DNA of 64,000 nt. It comes from Subtercola sp. (GTDB taxonomy: Bacteria > Actinomycetota > Actinomycetes > Actinomycetales > Microbacteriaceae). The notes under the pieces are model-generated. The model did not search any database. It had not been told where the DNA came from and saw nothing but the letters and a program-made list of their open reading frames with translations. Below, one piece after another: positions 1 through 10,080 of the stretch; positions within the stretch are counted from its first letter, which is position 1, and each line of letters starts with the position of its first letter. A program made the position numbers and the translations under genes. The DNA lies in the NCBI GenBank assembly GCA_025463745.1, contig JAODBB010000061.1, forward strand, positions 1-64,000. The letters are read 5' to 3'.

Positions 1-429
1 GCGACGGCACTGCCGGCGGTTCTCATCACCACGGTCTGGCAACTGTTTCCGTTCAGCGCCGTTGTGCTTCTCTCTGCCTTGCAATCCGTCTCGAAAGAAA
101 CGATGGAGGCCGCGCAGATGGATGGCGGCAACACCTGGTGGGTGTTCCGAGTGGCCACCTGGCCGTTCGTGCGACCGACGGTGGGCCTGCTCGCTGTGCT
201 CAATGCGATCTGGGCGATTCGCCGGTTCGAGCTGATCTGGCTGATGACCCGTGGCGGCCCGGTGCAGAGCACCAACACTCTGGTCATCAACCTCTATTCG
301 AGCGCCTTCGAACTCAACCAACTCGGTACGGCCGCAGCGATCGGAATGGTCGGTGTCGTGATCTCGCTCTTCCTGGTCGGTGCGAGTGTGCTGGTCAACC
401 GGCGCAACGCCCGGGAGGAGACCCGATGA
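1..429 (+). CDS. Carbohydrate ABC transporter permease (MalF/UgpA-like), 5' truncated by window edge
   Basis: Frame open from base 1; EAAQMDGGNTWWVFRVATWPFVRP matches the EAA loop of sugar ABC permeases; stop overlaps next ATG (ATGA). Confidence 0.85.
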   Translation, partial: ATALPAVLITTVWQLFPFSAVVLLSALQSVSKETMEAAQMDGGNTWWVFRVATWPFVRPTVGLLAVLNAIWAIRRFELIWLMTRGGPVQSTNTLVINLYSSAFELNQLGTAAAIGMVGVVISLFLVGASVLVNRRNAREETR

Positions 430-1259
430 AGAAGTCATTCACTATCGGCAGCACAGCACGGGTTGTCGGAGTTCTGATCGTTCTGGGCATTGCGGTTTTC
501 CCGCTGTACTGGATGTTCGTGACCTCGCTGACGCCGAGCAGCAATCTCTTCACCTCAACACCACAGCTCCTGCCTGACTTCGCGCATTTCGGCGTCTATC
601 TGTCGGCACTCGGTACCGGACAGATCGCGATTTGGCTCGGCAACAGCCTGCTGATCGCGACGGGTACCACGATTGTCGCGATTGGGCTCGGTATTCCGCT
701 GGGCTATTCGCTGTCTCGGTTCTCCTACCGCGGCAAAGGCATCGTGGGGCTCATGTTGCTTCTCACTCAGATGCTGCCGGAGGCCCTTCTTGTTGTGCCG
801 CTGTTCGCGATCTTCAAACAGTTCGGTCTGCTGAACTCTCAGCTCGGCCTGATCATGGTCGATTCTGCGTTCGTCTTGCCGATTGTGGCGCTCATTCTGA
901 AGGGCGCGATCGACGGTATTCCTCGAGAGCTCGAGGAGGCCGCCCGCGTCGATGGTGCGCGGCCGCTCGGCGTGCTGCTTCGCATCAACCTCCCCCTGAT
1001 CGCCCCTTCGGTGGCCGCTTCAGCGGTGATCGCGTTCTTCAGCGGCTGGAACGAGTACGTGATGGCGGTGACGTTCACCTTCGACGCCACGAAGCAGCCG
1101 GCCTCGGTCGGCTTGGCGAGTTACATCGGAGATCTCAGCACTCCGCTCGACACAGTGATGGCGGTCGGCATCATGTACACCCTGCCCGCCGTTGTCTTCT
1201 ACCTCTTTGCTCAGCGTTACGTGGTCGCCGGCATGACTGCCGGCAGCGTGAAGGGCTGA
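426..1259 (+). CDS. Carbohydrate ABC transporter permease (MalG/UgpE-like)
   Basis: MKKSFTIGSTARVV..; EEAARVDGARPLGVLLRINLPLIAPS EAA motif; multiple TM segments. Confidence 0.88.
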   Translation: MKKSFTIGSTARVVGVLIVLGIAVFPLYWMFVTSLTPSSNLFTSTPQLLPDFAHFGVYLSALGTGQIAIWLGNSLLIATGTTIVAIGLGIPLGYSLSRFSYRGKGIVGLMLLLTQMLPEALLVVPLFAIFKQFGLLNSQLGLIMVDSAFVLPIVALILKGAIDGIPRELEEAARVDGARPLGVLLRINLPLIAPSVAASAVIAFFSGWNEYVMAVTFTFDATKQPASVGLASYIGDLSTPLDTVMAVGIMYTLPAVVFYLFAQRYVVAGMTAGSVKG

Positions 1260-1300
1260 CGCGCCGTGCTGATATTCGATTCCACTGAAAGGCAAGACGC

Positions 1301-2347
1301 GTGACCATCGCTGCCCACACGGCCGCCCAGCATATTGTTGTCGACGCCGAGAGCCTCCGGGCCGCAATCATCGATGCACTCGTCGCCCATGGGGCGACAC
1401 CCGCCAAGGCAGAAGAACAGGCTGCCATGCTGGTGGAGGGCGATTTGCGCGATCATCATTCCCACGGAGTGCGACGTCTTCCGGTGCTGACCGCGAGGCT
1501 CGATGAAGGACTCATCGACTCTGATTCCGAACCCCTGTTCGAGTGGGTGACAGAGACGATTCTGCGCGTCGACGGCCAGCAGGGTTTCGGCCCTTCGGTC
1601 GGTTTCGCGGCCATCGATCAGATCATCGAACGGGCAGAGAGAACGGGCCTGGCGCTCGCTTCCATCTCGAACTCGAACCATCTCGGCATGCTTGCGCCGT
1701 ACGTCGAAAAAATGGTGGCTGCCGGCCAGATCGCGTTCGCGTTCACGACGAGTGAGGCGCTCGTACATCCGTGGGGCGGATCGTCGGCGATGGTCGGTAC
1801 CAACCCGATCGGCATCGGGGTGCCCACTGACGGTGAACCCTTGATTCTCGACATGTCGACAGCATCGGTTTCGATGGGCAAGATCCTCGACCACGCTGCG
1901 AAAGGGGAACCCATTCCCCTCGGCTGGGCCGTCGACAGTTCAGGCAAGCCGACAGACGATGCCCAGGCTGCGGTAGACGGCGGCGCGATCTCGCCATTCG
2001 GTGGCCCGAAAGGCTACGCGCTGGGGATTGCACTCGAGGCGATCGTCGCCATGCTCACTCAGTCCTCGCTCGGCAGGGAAGTCGCCGGCACGCTCGACGC
2101 GAAGGAGCTTGCGAACAAGGGCGATGTCTTTATCGCCATTTCGACGAAACGGCTGGGGCTGACCTCGTTTCTTCCGCGACTGCAGTCGTACTTCGACGAT
2201 GTTCGCGCGAGCGCGGCAGGGGGCGCTTCGGTTTCTGTGCCGGGAGACCGGGCGCGGGCAACGGTCGAACAACGCCGACGCGACGGGATTCCCCTCTTGA
2301 GAGCCAACTGGGATGCCGCCCTTGAACTGAAAGAAGTTGCCCCGTAG
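1301..2347 (+). CDS. Malate/L-lactate dehydrogenase family oxidoreductase (Ldh family)
   Basis: GTG start; DHHSHGVRRLPVL and GTNPIGIGVP motifs of the YlbC/YiaK family. Confidence 0.88.
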   Translation: MTIAAHTAAQHIVVDAESLRAAIIDALVAHGATPAKAEEQAAMLVEGDLRDHHSHGVRRLPVLTARLDEGLIDSDSEPLFEWVTETILRVDGQQGFGPSVGFAAIDQIIERAERTGLALASISNSNHLGMLAPYVEKMVAAGQIAFAFTTSEALVHPWGGSSAMVGTNPIGIGVPTDGEPLILDMSTASVSMGKILDHAAKGEPIPLGWAVDSSGKPTDDAQAAVDGGAISPFGGPKGYALGIALEAIVAMLTQSSLGREVAGTLDAKELANKGDVFIAISTKRLGLTSFLPRLQSYFDDVRASAAGGASVSVPGDRARATVEQRRRDGIPLLRANWDAALELKEVAP

Positions 2348-3592
2348 ATGTCTGAATATTCACTCGCCATCGTTCGTCTGCCCGATTTCGTGCATTTCGG
2401 CGCCGGTTCGAGAGCGTCGATCACCCCTTCGGTGCTCCGCTACGGTCGGCGGGCCCTTCTTGTGTGCGATCCGTTTTTGGCGACGACCGCCGAATTCGAG
2501 GTTGCCGTGACCACGCTTGTCGCGGCCGGCGTGCAGATCGAGACGCTGACGGATGTCGTGCCGGAACTACCCGTCTGGAGCATTGAGCAGGCAGCAGAAG
2601 CCGCGCGATCGTTCGCGCCGGATGTGGTCGTCGGGTTCGGTGGCGGAAGCGCTCTCGACTTAGCGAAGCTGATTGCGCTGCTTCTCGTTCATCCTGGCCC
2701 GCTCAGCGCGTACTACGGCGAGAACGCAGTACCCGGGCCGGTTCTGCCGCTCATCGCGGTGCCAACGACAGCCGGCACCGGTTCGGAGGTTACACCGGTA
2801 GCGGTGGTCTCCGATCCGGAACGCGAGTTGAAGGTCGGGGTGTCGAGCCCCTATCTCATTCCGCGTGTAGCCATCGTCGATCCGGAGCTCACTTTCGGTG
2901 CGCCCGCGGGAGTGACCGCCTATTCGGGAATCGACGCGTTCGTTCATGCTGTCGAAGCGTTCACCTCAGCGCAACGAACCGCAGACTTCGGCGCAGAGCT
3001 GCCTGTCTTCGTCGGCAACAACGCGCTCAGTTCTCTGCTCGCCCTCGAGGCGATCCGGCTCATCGGAGGGTCGCTGCGCCGAGCGGTCGCCGAGCCGGGC
3101 AATATCGCCGCGCGAACCGAGATGTCGTATGGCGCTCTCTTGGCGGGAATGGCGTTCGGTTCGGCCGGCACCCACCTTTCGCACGCCCTGCAGTACCCGA
3201 TCGGCGCCCTGAGCAAGACCCCGCACGGGCTCGGTACCGGCGTGATGCTGCCGTTTGTGATGCAACGCGCAGTCGTCAGCAGCGCACCCGAACTCGCGAG
3301 AATCGCTGCCGCCCTCGGCGTGGCCGAAAGCGGCCGTGATGAGGCCGAGCAGGCTCAAGCCGCCGTTGATGCGATTGCCGCGCTGGTTCACGACATCGGG
3401 CTGCCTTCTCGTTTGGGCGAGATCGGCATCACACACGAGCAGGTCGGCCGTATCGCCGAATTGTCGCTCTCGGTCAAGCGCCTCGCCGCGAACTCGACTC
3501 TGCCGGCCGACCCGGAAACGTTCGAACAGATTCTCGTCGCAGCGATCAGCGGTGACCGTGATTCACTCAAACCGAAAGTGGTACCGAAATGA
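2348..3592 (+). CDS. Iron-containing alcohol dehydrogenase
   Basis: GFGGGSALDLAKL, PTTAGTGSEVTPVAVV and HALQYPIGALSKTPHGLG motifs. Confidence 0.9.
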   Translation: MSEYSLAIVRLPDFVHFGAGSRASITPSVLRYGRRALLVCDPFLATTAEFEVAVTTLVAAGVQIETLTDVVPELPVWSIEQAAEAARSFAPDVVVGFGGGSALDLAKLIALLLVHPGPLSAYYGENAVPGPVLPLIAVPTTAGTGSEVTPVAVVSDPERELKVGVSSPYLIPRVAIVDPELTFGAPAGVTAYSGIDAFVHAVEAFTSAQRTADFGAELPVFVGNNALSSLLALEAIRLIGGSLRRAVAEPGNIAARTEMSYGALLAGMAFGSAGTHLSHALQYPIGALSKTPHGLGTGVMLPFVMQRAVVSSAPELARIAAALGVAESGRDEAEQAQAAVDAIAALVHDIGLPSRLGEIGITHEQVGRIAELSLSVKRLAANSTLPADPETFEQILVAAISGDRDSLKPKVVPK

Positions 3593-5016
3593 CGTACATC
3601 GCAGACCTGCACATCAACGGTCAGTGGGTGAGCGGAGAGACCGAGGAACGCTTCGCGGTCATCGATCCGGCGAACGGCGAGCAGATCGCTTCATTCGCAA
3701 TCGCGTCGGAAGACGATTGCCTTGCGGCGGTCGAAGCCGCGAGTGCTGCGCTCGCATCATGGTCGGCTACGCCCCCTCGGGTGCGCTCCGAACTGCTCCG
3801 GCGTACGTTCGACATTCTGAAGGCCGAACGTGAAACGTTCGCAGAAATCATTGTGCGCGAGAACGGGAAGGCCTTTTCGGATGCCCTCGGCGAGGCCGAC
3901 TACGCCACGGAGTTCTTCCGGTGGTTCGCAGAAGAGGCAGTGCGTGTGCCCGGTGACTTTCGCCTGTCTCCGTCGGGCGACAAGCATATCGTCGTGACCC
4001 ACCAGCCGATCGGGGTCGCGCTGTTGATCACCCCGTGGAACTTTCCGGCGGCCATGGCCACCAGAAAGATCGCTCCAGCACTTGCCGCCGGCTGCACGGT
4101 GATTCTCAAGCCGGCCCGAGAGACTCCGCTCACGTCAGCGTATGTCGTCGAAGCGTTGCGGCGGGCTGGTGTTCCCGCTGGCGTCGTCAACTTGGTCACT
4201 CCTGTGCCCACCGGGCCGGCGATCGCGAAGATGTTGCACCACCCAGCCGTGCGAAAGATCTCGTTCACGGGTTCGACCGAAGTGGGCCGCGTTCTGCTGC
4301 ACGAGGCGGCCGACAATGTTGTGAGCGCATCGATGGAACTCGGTGGCAATGCACCGTTCATCGTTCTGCCCGGGGCGGATATCAACGCGGCAGTGCAGGG
4401 TGCCCTGATTGCGAAGATGCGCAACGGCGGCTCGGCCTGTACCGCGGCGAATCGGTTCTATGTGCACAGTTCGCTGGCGTCCGATTTCACGAGCGCGATG
4501 GCGAAAGAGCTCGCCGCGTTCCGGGTGGGGCCGGGCATCGACCGCAGCAATCAGCTCGGTGCCATGGTCTCTCTGAGCGAACGCGACAAGGTCGCCCAGC
4601 TCGTCGAAACGGCGGTCGCCGAGGGCGCGAGCGTCGTCGTGGGTGGAACGTCGTCTTCGCAGGGAGCGTTCTATGACGCCACCGTGCTCACCGGGGTCGA
4701 GCATGGTACGACGATCACCACTACCGAGATCTTCGGCCCGGTCACGGCGATCATCGAGTACACCGATGTCGATGAGGCGATCCGCATGGCGAATGACACC
4801 ATCTACGGGCTGATCGCGTATGTCTACGGCGAAACCGGCCAGGCATTCTCGGTGGCTCAGCGTCTCGAGGCAGGTATGGTGGCCGTCAACCGTGCGGTAC
4901 TCAGCGACCCGGCGGCGCCATTCGGAGGAATGAAGCAGAGCGGGCTGGGCCGCGAAGGCAGCTCGGAGGGCATCCTCGAATACCTCGAAGAAAAGTACAT
5001 CGGAATCGACCTCTGA
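3589..5016 (+). CDS. NAD(P)-dependent aldehyde dehydrogenase (succinate-semialdehyde dehydrogenase-like)
   Basis: TPWNFPAAMATRKIAPALAAGCTVILKPA, FTGSTEVGR, MELGGNAPFIV, NGGSACTAANRFYV. Confidence 0.92.
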   Translation: MTYIADLHINGQWVSGETEERFAVIDPANGEQIASFAIASEDDCLAAVEAASAALASWSATPPRVRSELLRRTFDILKAERETFAEIIVRENGKAFSDALGEADYATEFFRWFAEEAVRVPGDFRLSPSGDKHIVVTHQPIGVALLITPWNFPAAMATRKIAPALAAGCTVILKPARETPLTSAYVVEALRRAGVPAGVVNLVTPVPTGPAIAKMLHHPAVRKISFTGSTEVGRVLLHEAADNVVSASMELGGNAPFIVLPGADINAAVQGALIAKMRNGGSACTAANRFYVHSSLASDFTSAMAKELAAFRVGPGIDRSNQLGAMVSLSERDKVAQLVETAVAEGASVVVGGTSSSQGAFYDATVLTGVEHGTTITTTEIFGPVTAIIEYTDVDEAIRMANDTIYGLIAYVYGETGQAFSVAQRLEAGMVAVNRAVLSDPAAPFGGMKQSGLGREGSSEGILEYLEEKYIGIDL

Positions 5017-5018
5017 CG

Positions 5019-5891
5019 ATGGAATACACCACACTCGGGCGCACTGGCGCCACGGTGAGCAGGATCGGATTCGGCGGCGCTGCTCTCGGCCTTACGAACT
5101 ATCTCGAGACCTTCGACCCGCACGATGCGGCCGACAGGGCGAAACTGTTCGAAGGAATCGACGCAGCGCTCGACGGCGGCATCAACTATTTCGACACGGC
5201 TGCGGCGTACGGCAAGGGCGAGAGCGAGCGTGTGCTGGGTGAGGGCCTGAAGGGCGTGACCCACAGCGCCGGGGTTCCGATCGTTCTCAGTACCAAGGTC
5301 CACCCGAAACAGTTCGCCGACAATGTGAGAGCGTCGCTCGAAGGGTCGCTCGAACGACTTCAACGCGATCGCGTCGATCTCTTGCAGATTCACGGCGACA
5401 CGATCACGGTGGCCGACGCAGACAGGTTTCTCGCACCCGGTGGAATGGCCGAGCAGATGCTCGAGCTGAAGGCCGAGGGTCTCGTCGGCAACATCGGGTT
5501 CTCGACCGAAGACAACAACGATTCGGTCTACCGGATGATCGGCAGCGGGCTTTTCGATACAGTGCAGCTCTGCTACAACTTTCTCTTCCAGCACCCGTAT
5601 GAGACCAGTCGCCCGTTCGGTTCGATGTTCGAAGCCGAGGCGCAGGGCATGGGCATTCTGACCATGCGAGCACCGACCTCAGGCACCTTCCAACGATGGA
5701 TCGAGATGGTCAACCCGGCCAACACGTTCGACTACACGCCGGCCTTGATCCAGTTCGTTCTCTCGAACCCGCTGGTCGACGTGGCTCTTGTGGGAATGCG
5801 CACGGCTGAAATCGTGCGCCGCAATCTCGAGATCGCTGACGACCTGGGTGGGCGCCTCGACATCGCAACGGTTCAGGAACGCTATGTCTGA
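5019..5891 (+). CDS. Aldo/keto reductase
   Basis: MEYTTLGRTGATVSRIGFGGAALG, GINYFDTAAAYGKGESERVLG. Confidence 0.9.
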   Translation: MEYTTLGRTGATVSRIGFGGAALGLTNYLETFDPHDAADRAKLFEGIDAALDGGINYFDTAAAYGKGESERVLGEGLKGVTHSAGVPIVLSTKVHPKQFADNVRASLEGSLERLQRDRVDLLQIHGDTITVADADRFLAPGGMAEQMLELKAEGLVGNIGFSTEDNNDSVYRMIGSGLFDTVQLCYNFLFQHPYETSRPFGSMFEAEAQGMGILTMRAPTSGTFQRWIEMVNPANTFDYTPALIQFVLSNPLVDVALVGMRTAEIVRRNLEIADDLGGRLDIATVQERYV

Positions 5892-5966
5892 GCAGGTTGT
5901 CGAACATCACGTCGTCGTGGTTGCGTTTCGTGACGAGCGATTCACCGTCACCCGGCTACAGAAAGG

Positions 5967-7064
5967 GTGCTCGTGAAGATCACCAGCATAGAGACGTTCC
6001 ACCGCAACGACTATCTCGCCATTGTGCGAATCCGCACGGATGACGGGGCCGAGGGGTACGGGCAGACCTCGCCGTATCTTGCGAACCAGACCGTCCCGCT
6101 CATCCACTCAGACATCGCGTCGTTCTTCATCGGCACCAACCCCTGGGACCTCGAGGCGAACATCGCGGAATTCGCCCGTCGGCAGTACAAGTTCCATGGC
6201 ACGACGTTCTGGCGTGCGCTCTGCGGAATCGACACAGCTGTCTGGGATCTGCTCGGCAGAGCAGTCGGCCAGCCGGTGTACCGGATGCTCGGTGGTGCCG
6301 TTCGCACGCGGATCCCGGTTTACGGCTCGAGCATGAGCCGAACCATCAGCCCTGAAGCCGAGGCGGAGCGCCTCGTCGGTCTCGTCGAGACGAATGGTTT
6401 TCGCGGTTTCAAGATACGAATCGCCGAAGTGATGGGGCGAGATGTCGATGTCTACCCTGGCCGCACAGAGCACATCATTCGGGCGACGCGGCAAGCGCTG
6501 GGCGATGATGTGACGCTTCACGCCGACGCCAACGGCGGCTACAGTGTTTCGAAGGCCATTCGGGTCGGGCGGATGCTCGAAGAATACGGTTTCGGGCACT
6601 TCGAAGAGCCCTGCCCCTTCGCCGAAATCGAAAATACCGCGCAGGTCGCGGCGGCGCTCGATATACCCGTCGCCGGGGGCGAGCAAGACAACTCGATCGA
6701 ACAATTCAACCGCATCATCGGCATGCGTGGTGTCGATATCATTCAGCCCGACATCGGTTACATCGGGGGAATGTCGCGAGCCCGCAAGGTGACGACAATG
6801 GCCGAAGCGGCGGGCATTCCGGCCACGCCGCATTGCGCGAATGACTCTCTGCTGCAGGTCTTCACCCTGCATCTGGCGGCTTCGCAGCCCGCGGTGAGCC
6901 AGCTGCAAGAGTGGAGCATCGAAGACAAGCCCTGGTTTCACGGGATCTTCTCGCCGATGCCTCAGGTCATCGATGGGCACGTCACTCTGACCGACGCGCC
7001 GGGCTGGGGAGTCGAGATCGACGACCACTTTCTGGCGACTGCCCAGTACGACATCACGACCTGA
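5967..7064 (+). CDS. Mandelate racemase/muconate lactonizing enzyme family protein
   Basis: GTG start (5967 or 5973); LHADANGGYSVSKAIR, HFEEPCPFAEIE, VAGGEQD. Confidence 0.9.
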   Translation: MLVKITSIETFHRNDYLAIVRIRTDDGAEGYGQTSPYLANQTVPLIHSDIASFFIGTNPWDLEANIAEFARRQYKFHGTTFWRALCGIDTAVWDLLGRAVGQPVYRMLGGAVRTRIPVYGSSMSRTISPEAEAERLVGLVETNGFRGFKIRIAEVMGRDVDVYPGRTEHIIRATRQALGDDVTLHADANGGYSVSKAIRVGRMLEEYGFGHFEEPCPFAEIENTAQVAAALDIPVAGGEQDNSIEQFNRIIGMRGVDIIQPDIGYIGGMSRARKVTTMAEAAGIPATPHCANDSLLQVFTLHLAASQPAVSQLQEWSIEDKPWFHGIFSPMPQVIDGHVTLTDAPGWGVEIDDHFLATAQYDITT

Positions 7065-7156
7065 CCGGCCTCTCTGCGCAGCTACTCAGGCGCGCAGACG
7101 CGCAGTCACCCAGACCCCTCCTGACACGACGCCCTTAGAGAAAGGAACCAGCCCTT

Positions 7157-8194
7157 ATGGCTGCTTCAGAATCGCCCACCTCACCCGCAACCCGAATCGG
7201 AATCGTCGGTCTCGGGAAGCACACCTTCCACACCTACTACAACTCTCTTCGTTGGGCTCCCGACCACGACGTCGTGACGGCGGTCGACATCGACCCGGAG
7301 AAAATCGCGCAATTCACGAAGCTGTACGCCATTCCTCGCACCTACACCGACTACAACGAAGCGTTCGAGAAAGAGAACCTCGACGCCGTCTTGATCCAGG
7401 TGGGGCACAAGGGCAACTTTCCGATCATCCGTGCCGCACTGGAAGCGGGCATTCATGTGTTCGTCGAGAAAACCCCGGTGCTGAACACCGCCGAGGCCGA
7501 CGAACTCATCGCGGTGCAGAAACGCACCGGAGCATTCGTGATGGTCGGGTGGAATCGGCGCTTCACGACGTCGTATCTCATGGCGAAGGAGATCATCGGG
7601 CGTGAAGAGTTCGGTGGGGTTCGGGCCTACCAGTCGCAGTTCCATGCGACCCCGTACGACGAAGACGCATTCAAGATCAACCACATCATTCACCACTTCG
7701 ACATGGCACGCTGGCTTCTGGGCGAGATCACTCTCACCCATGCCCAGCACGTCTCTTTCGGCGACCGGTTGCATGCATACACGATCTCGTTCCGATCTGA
7801 GAACGGCGCCATCGGCACCATCCAGGCTGCGTCGATGCTCGATGAGCTGTACCCGATGGAACGACTCGAACTCGTCGGCGATCGGCGCAACATCGTGATC
7901 GACAACGTGAAGGGTCTCGTCTACAACAGGCCGCCGGTGCGCAAGGAGGCTTTCGAACCGTTCGCCCTTGAAGACACCTCCGACGCTCTCGTCTGGAACC
8001 AGAGCCACGGGTACTACCCGCGCTTCACCAACCATGGCTACGAGAACGAGCTGCACTACTTCGTCTCGAGCATTCGTGCCGGCGTGGAGCCGCAGCCGAC
8101 GCTCGAAGACTCCCGTCGTTCCCTCGCCCTGGTCGAAGATCTCGACCGACTGCTGGGTGTCGCCAGCCCTCGACCGATCGTCTCAGCCGAGTGA
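7157..8194 (+). CDS. Gfo/Idh/MocA family oxidoreductase
   Basis: RIGIVGLGKHTFHTYY, EAGIHVFVEKTPVLNTAEADELI. Confidence 0.9.
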   Translation: MAASESPTSPATRIGIVGLGKHTFHTYYNSLRWAPDHDVVTAVDIDPEKIAQFTKLYAIPRTYTDYNEAFEKENLDAVLIQVGHKGNFPIIRAALEAGIHVFVEKTPVLNTAEADELIAVQKRTGAFVMVGWNRRFTTSYLMAKEIIGREEFGGVRAYQSQFHATPYDEDAFKINHIIHHFDMARWLLGEITLTHAQHVSFGDRLHAYTISFRSENGAIGTIQAASMLDELYPMERLELVGDRRNIVIDNVKGLVYNRPPVRKEAFEPFALEDTSDALVWNQSHGYYPRFTNHGYENELHYFVSSIRAGVEPQPTLEDSRRSLALVEDLDRLLGVASPRPIVSAE

Positions 8195-9171
8195 GCCGCA
8201 TCGTCGACGGCTACGTGTTCGCCGCCTACAACGCGGCCCCGTCAGACCTCGGTCGCCAGCCGGAGCTCGAGCAGGAGTGGTACGAGCGGCTTCGTAACGA
8301 ACCTCTCATCGGCGGCCTGGAGTTGAGTTTCGACGGAGAACTCCACGAGCGAGGCGCTGCCTGGCTGAGCCGTCTGCTCTCGCCGGAATGGAAGTGCCTG
8401 GTCACGAACATCCCGGGCACTCTTTCGAGGCTGCAACACGACACCGCCTACGGACTGGCTTCCACCTCGCCCGACGCGCGGGCTGCGGCCGTGGCAGATG
8501 TTCTTCAGCTGCTCGACGAGGTCGACCGATTGAACCAGGCTGCGGCACACCAGCAGGTTGTCGGCGTCGAGCTGCACTCGGCGCCGCGGGCCGACGTCGG
8601 TGCCTCATCGGTTGAGGCGCTCATCGAGTCGTTGGTTCAGATCGTGTCATCGACGGCTGCGTCGGGCGGGTCGGCCGCCCCGCACCTCGTTCTCGAACAC
8701 GCCGACGCACTGGTTCCGGGCCAGACTCCGGTGAAGGGGTTTCTTGGTCTCGGCGACGAGGTGGCCGTGGCGCGCCGCGTCTTCGAACGAACCGGCGTCG
8801 AGGTGGGGCAAGGCATCAATTGGGGTCGCTCTGCCATCGAAACGCGTTCGGCGACGGGCCCGCGCGATCATCTGGCGCACCTCGCGAAGTCGCAGACACT
8901 GCGAGGTCTCACCTTTTCGGGGGTTGCCGGCGCGGGCACGGGAGAGGGAACGGCCTGGCACGACACCCATCGGGCAGCAGGCGAGTGGGATTCTCTCTCC
9001 ATTCTCAGCACCGACCAGATCATCACCTCGTTCGAGTCCGCTGCCCCTGCCGACCTGTGGTTCACGGGAGTGAAGGTCGGAGCAGCCGCCGATGCCGTCA
9101 CGCTCGAGCAACGACTTGCGCCGGGAATGGCGACTCTCGAGCTCGTCGCCCGTTGCGAGCCGGCCCGATGA
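8191..9171 (+). CDS. DUF4862-like protein, possible TIM-barrel enzyme
   Basis: Long conserved-looking ORF translationally coupled to the upstream gene; family named from memory of N-terminal and VGVELHSAP/LVLEHADA segments. Confidence 0.5.
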   Translation: MSRIVDGYVFAAYNAAPSDLGRQPELEQEWYERLRNEPLIGGLELSFDGELHERGAAWLSRLLSPEWKCLVTNIPGTLSRLQHDTAYGLASTSPDARAAAVADVLQLLDEVDRLNQAAAHQQVVGVELHSAPRADVGASSVEALIESLVQIVSSTAASGGSAAPHLVLEHADALVPGQTPVKGFLGLGDEVAVARRVFERTGVEVGQGINWGRSAIETRSATGPRDHLAHLAKSQTLRGLTFSGVAGAGTGEGTAWHDTHRAAGEWDSLSILSTDQIITSFESAAPADLWFTGVKVGAAADAVTLEQRLAPGMATLELVARCEPAR

Positions 9172-10001
9172 GCCTGCCGACACGGCGCGTTGGCGCCGAT
9201 ATCTCGCGTTCCTGGCTCCTGGTCTCTGCGCGTACGGGCGACTTCGACGCGGCTTCTCGCTCTCAGGCCGACCAGATCGTTCTCGATGTCGAAGACGCGA
9301 TAGATCCCGTGCTGAAGGCGGATGCCCGTTCGAGGGTGGCCCGTTGGCTGGCCGACGGCGGCAGCGGCTGGGTGCGCATCAATGACCGCTCGACCGAATT
9401 CTGGTCGGACGACGTCGACGAGCTGCGCGGTCTGCCCGGCCTCGCCGGGGTGATGCTGGCCAAGTCGGAGAGTGCCACGCATGTGACGGAGACATTCGAC
9501 CGTCTCGGAGGTTCGACCCCTGTTCTCGCGCTTGTGGAATCGGCCCTGGGCATAGAGTCTGCGGTGCAGGTCGCGACCGCTCGAGGATGCTTCCGGCTTG
9601 CCTTCGGAAGCGGCGATTACCGGCGTGATACCGGTGCGAGCGCTGACGAGCTCGCCATGGTGTATCCGCGGTCACGTCTGGTCGTCGCCAGCAGAATAGG
9701 CCGGCTGCCCGGACCGATCGACGGACCGACAGTCAGCGCCAACCATCCGATTCTGCGTGAGCAGTCTGCTGTGAGCGTCTCGCTGGGCATGACCGGCAAG
9801 CTCTGTCTCGACACCGCCCAGACGTCGATCATCAACGAGGCGATCAGCCCCGCGCAGAGTGACGTGGCCTGGGCCAGAGACTTTCTCGCAGACTTCGAGC
9901 TGAGAGGGCGGGTCATTCGAGATGGCTCGGATCTGCCTCGTCTGGGGCGAGCGCAGAAGATCGACACCCTTGCACGCGCTCTCGGCGTCGAGCCTGGCTG
10001 A
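9168..10001 (+). CDS. HpcH/HpaI (CitE-like) aldolase/CoA ester lyase
   Basis: RSWLLVSARTGDFDAASRSQADQIVLDVEDAIDP, ANHPILREQ; ATG overlaps upstream stop. Confidence 0.8.
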   Translation: MSLPTRRVGADISRSWLLVSARTGDFDAASRSQADQIVLDVEDAIDPVLKADARSRVARWLADGGSGWVRINDRSTEFWSDDVDELRGLPGLAGVMLAKSESATHVTETFDRLGGSTPVLALVESALGIESAVQVATARGCFRLAFGSGDYRRDTGASADELAMVYPRSRLVVASRIGRLPGPIDGPTVSANHPILREQSAVSVSLGMTGKLCLDTAQTSIINEAISPAQSDVAWARDFLADFELRGRVIRDGSDLPRLGRAQKIDTLARALGVEPG

Positions 10002-10022
10002 GTAGCTCTCTCTGCAGCTCAA

Positions 10023-10068
10023 GTGAAGGGCAGCGTCACTCATCGAACGATGTGACGCTGCCCTTCAC
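10023..10068. terminator. Bidirectional stem-loop terminator between convergent genes
   Basis: Perfect 17-bp arms gtgaagggcagcgtcac / gtgacgctgcccttcac with 12-nt loop. Confidence 0.8.
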
Positions 10069-10080
10069 CGTGGCTCAGCA

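Noticed and set aside
1217-1894. Long antisense and alternate-frame ORFs throughout (e.g. 1217..1894 -, 4135..5034 -, 22486..24009 +, 36121..37545 +, 42951..44072 -, 51659..52564 -)
   Set aside because: They overlap strongly supported genes and read as Arg/His/Asp-rich low-complexity translations typical of shadow ORFs in high-GC DNA.
5788-5976. Small ORF in the gap between the aldo/keto reductase and MLE/MR genes
   Set aside because: Mostly overlaps the AKR 3' end; no recognisable domain and no independent support.
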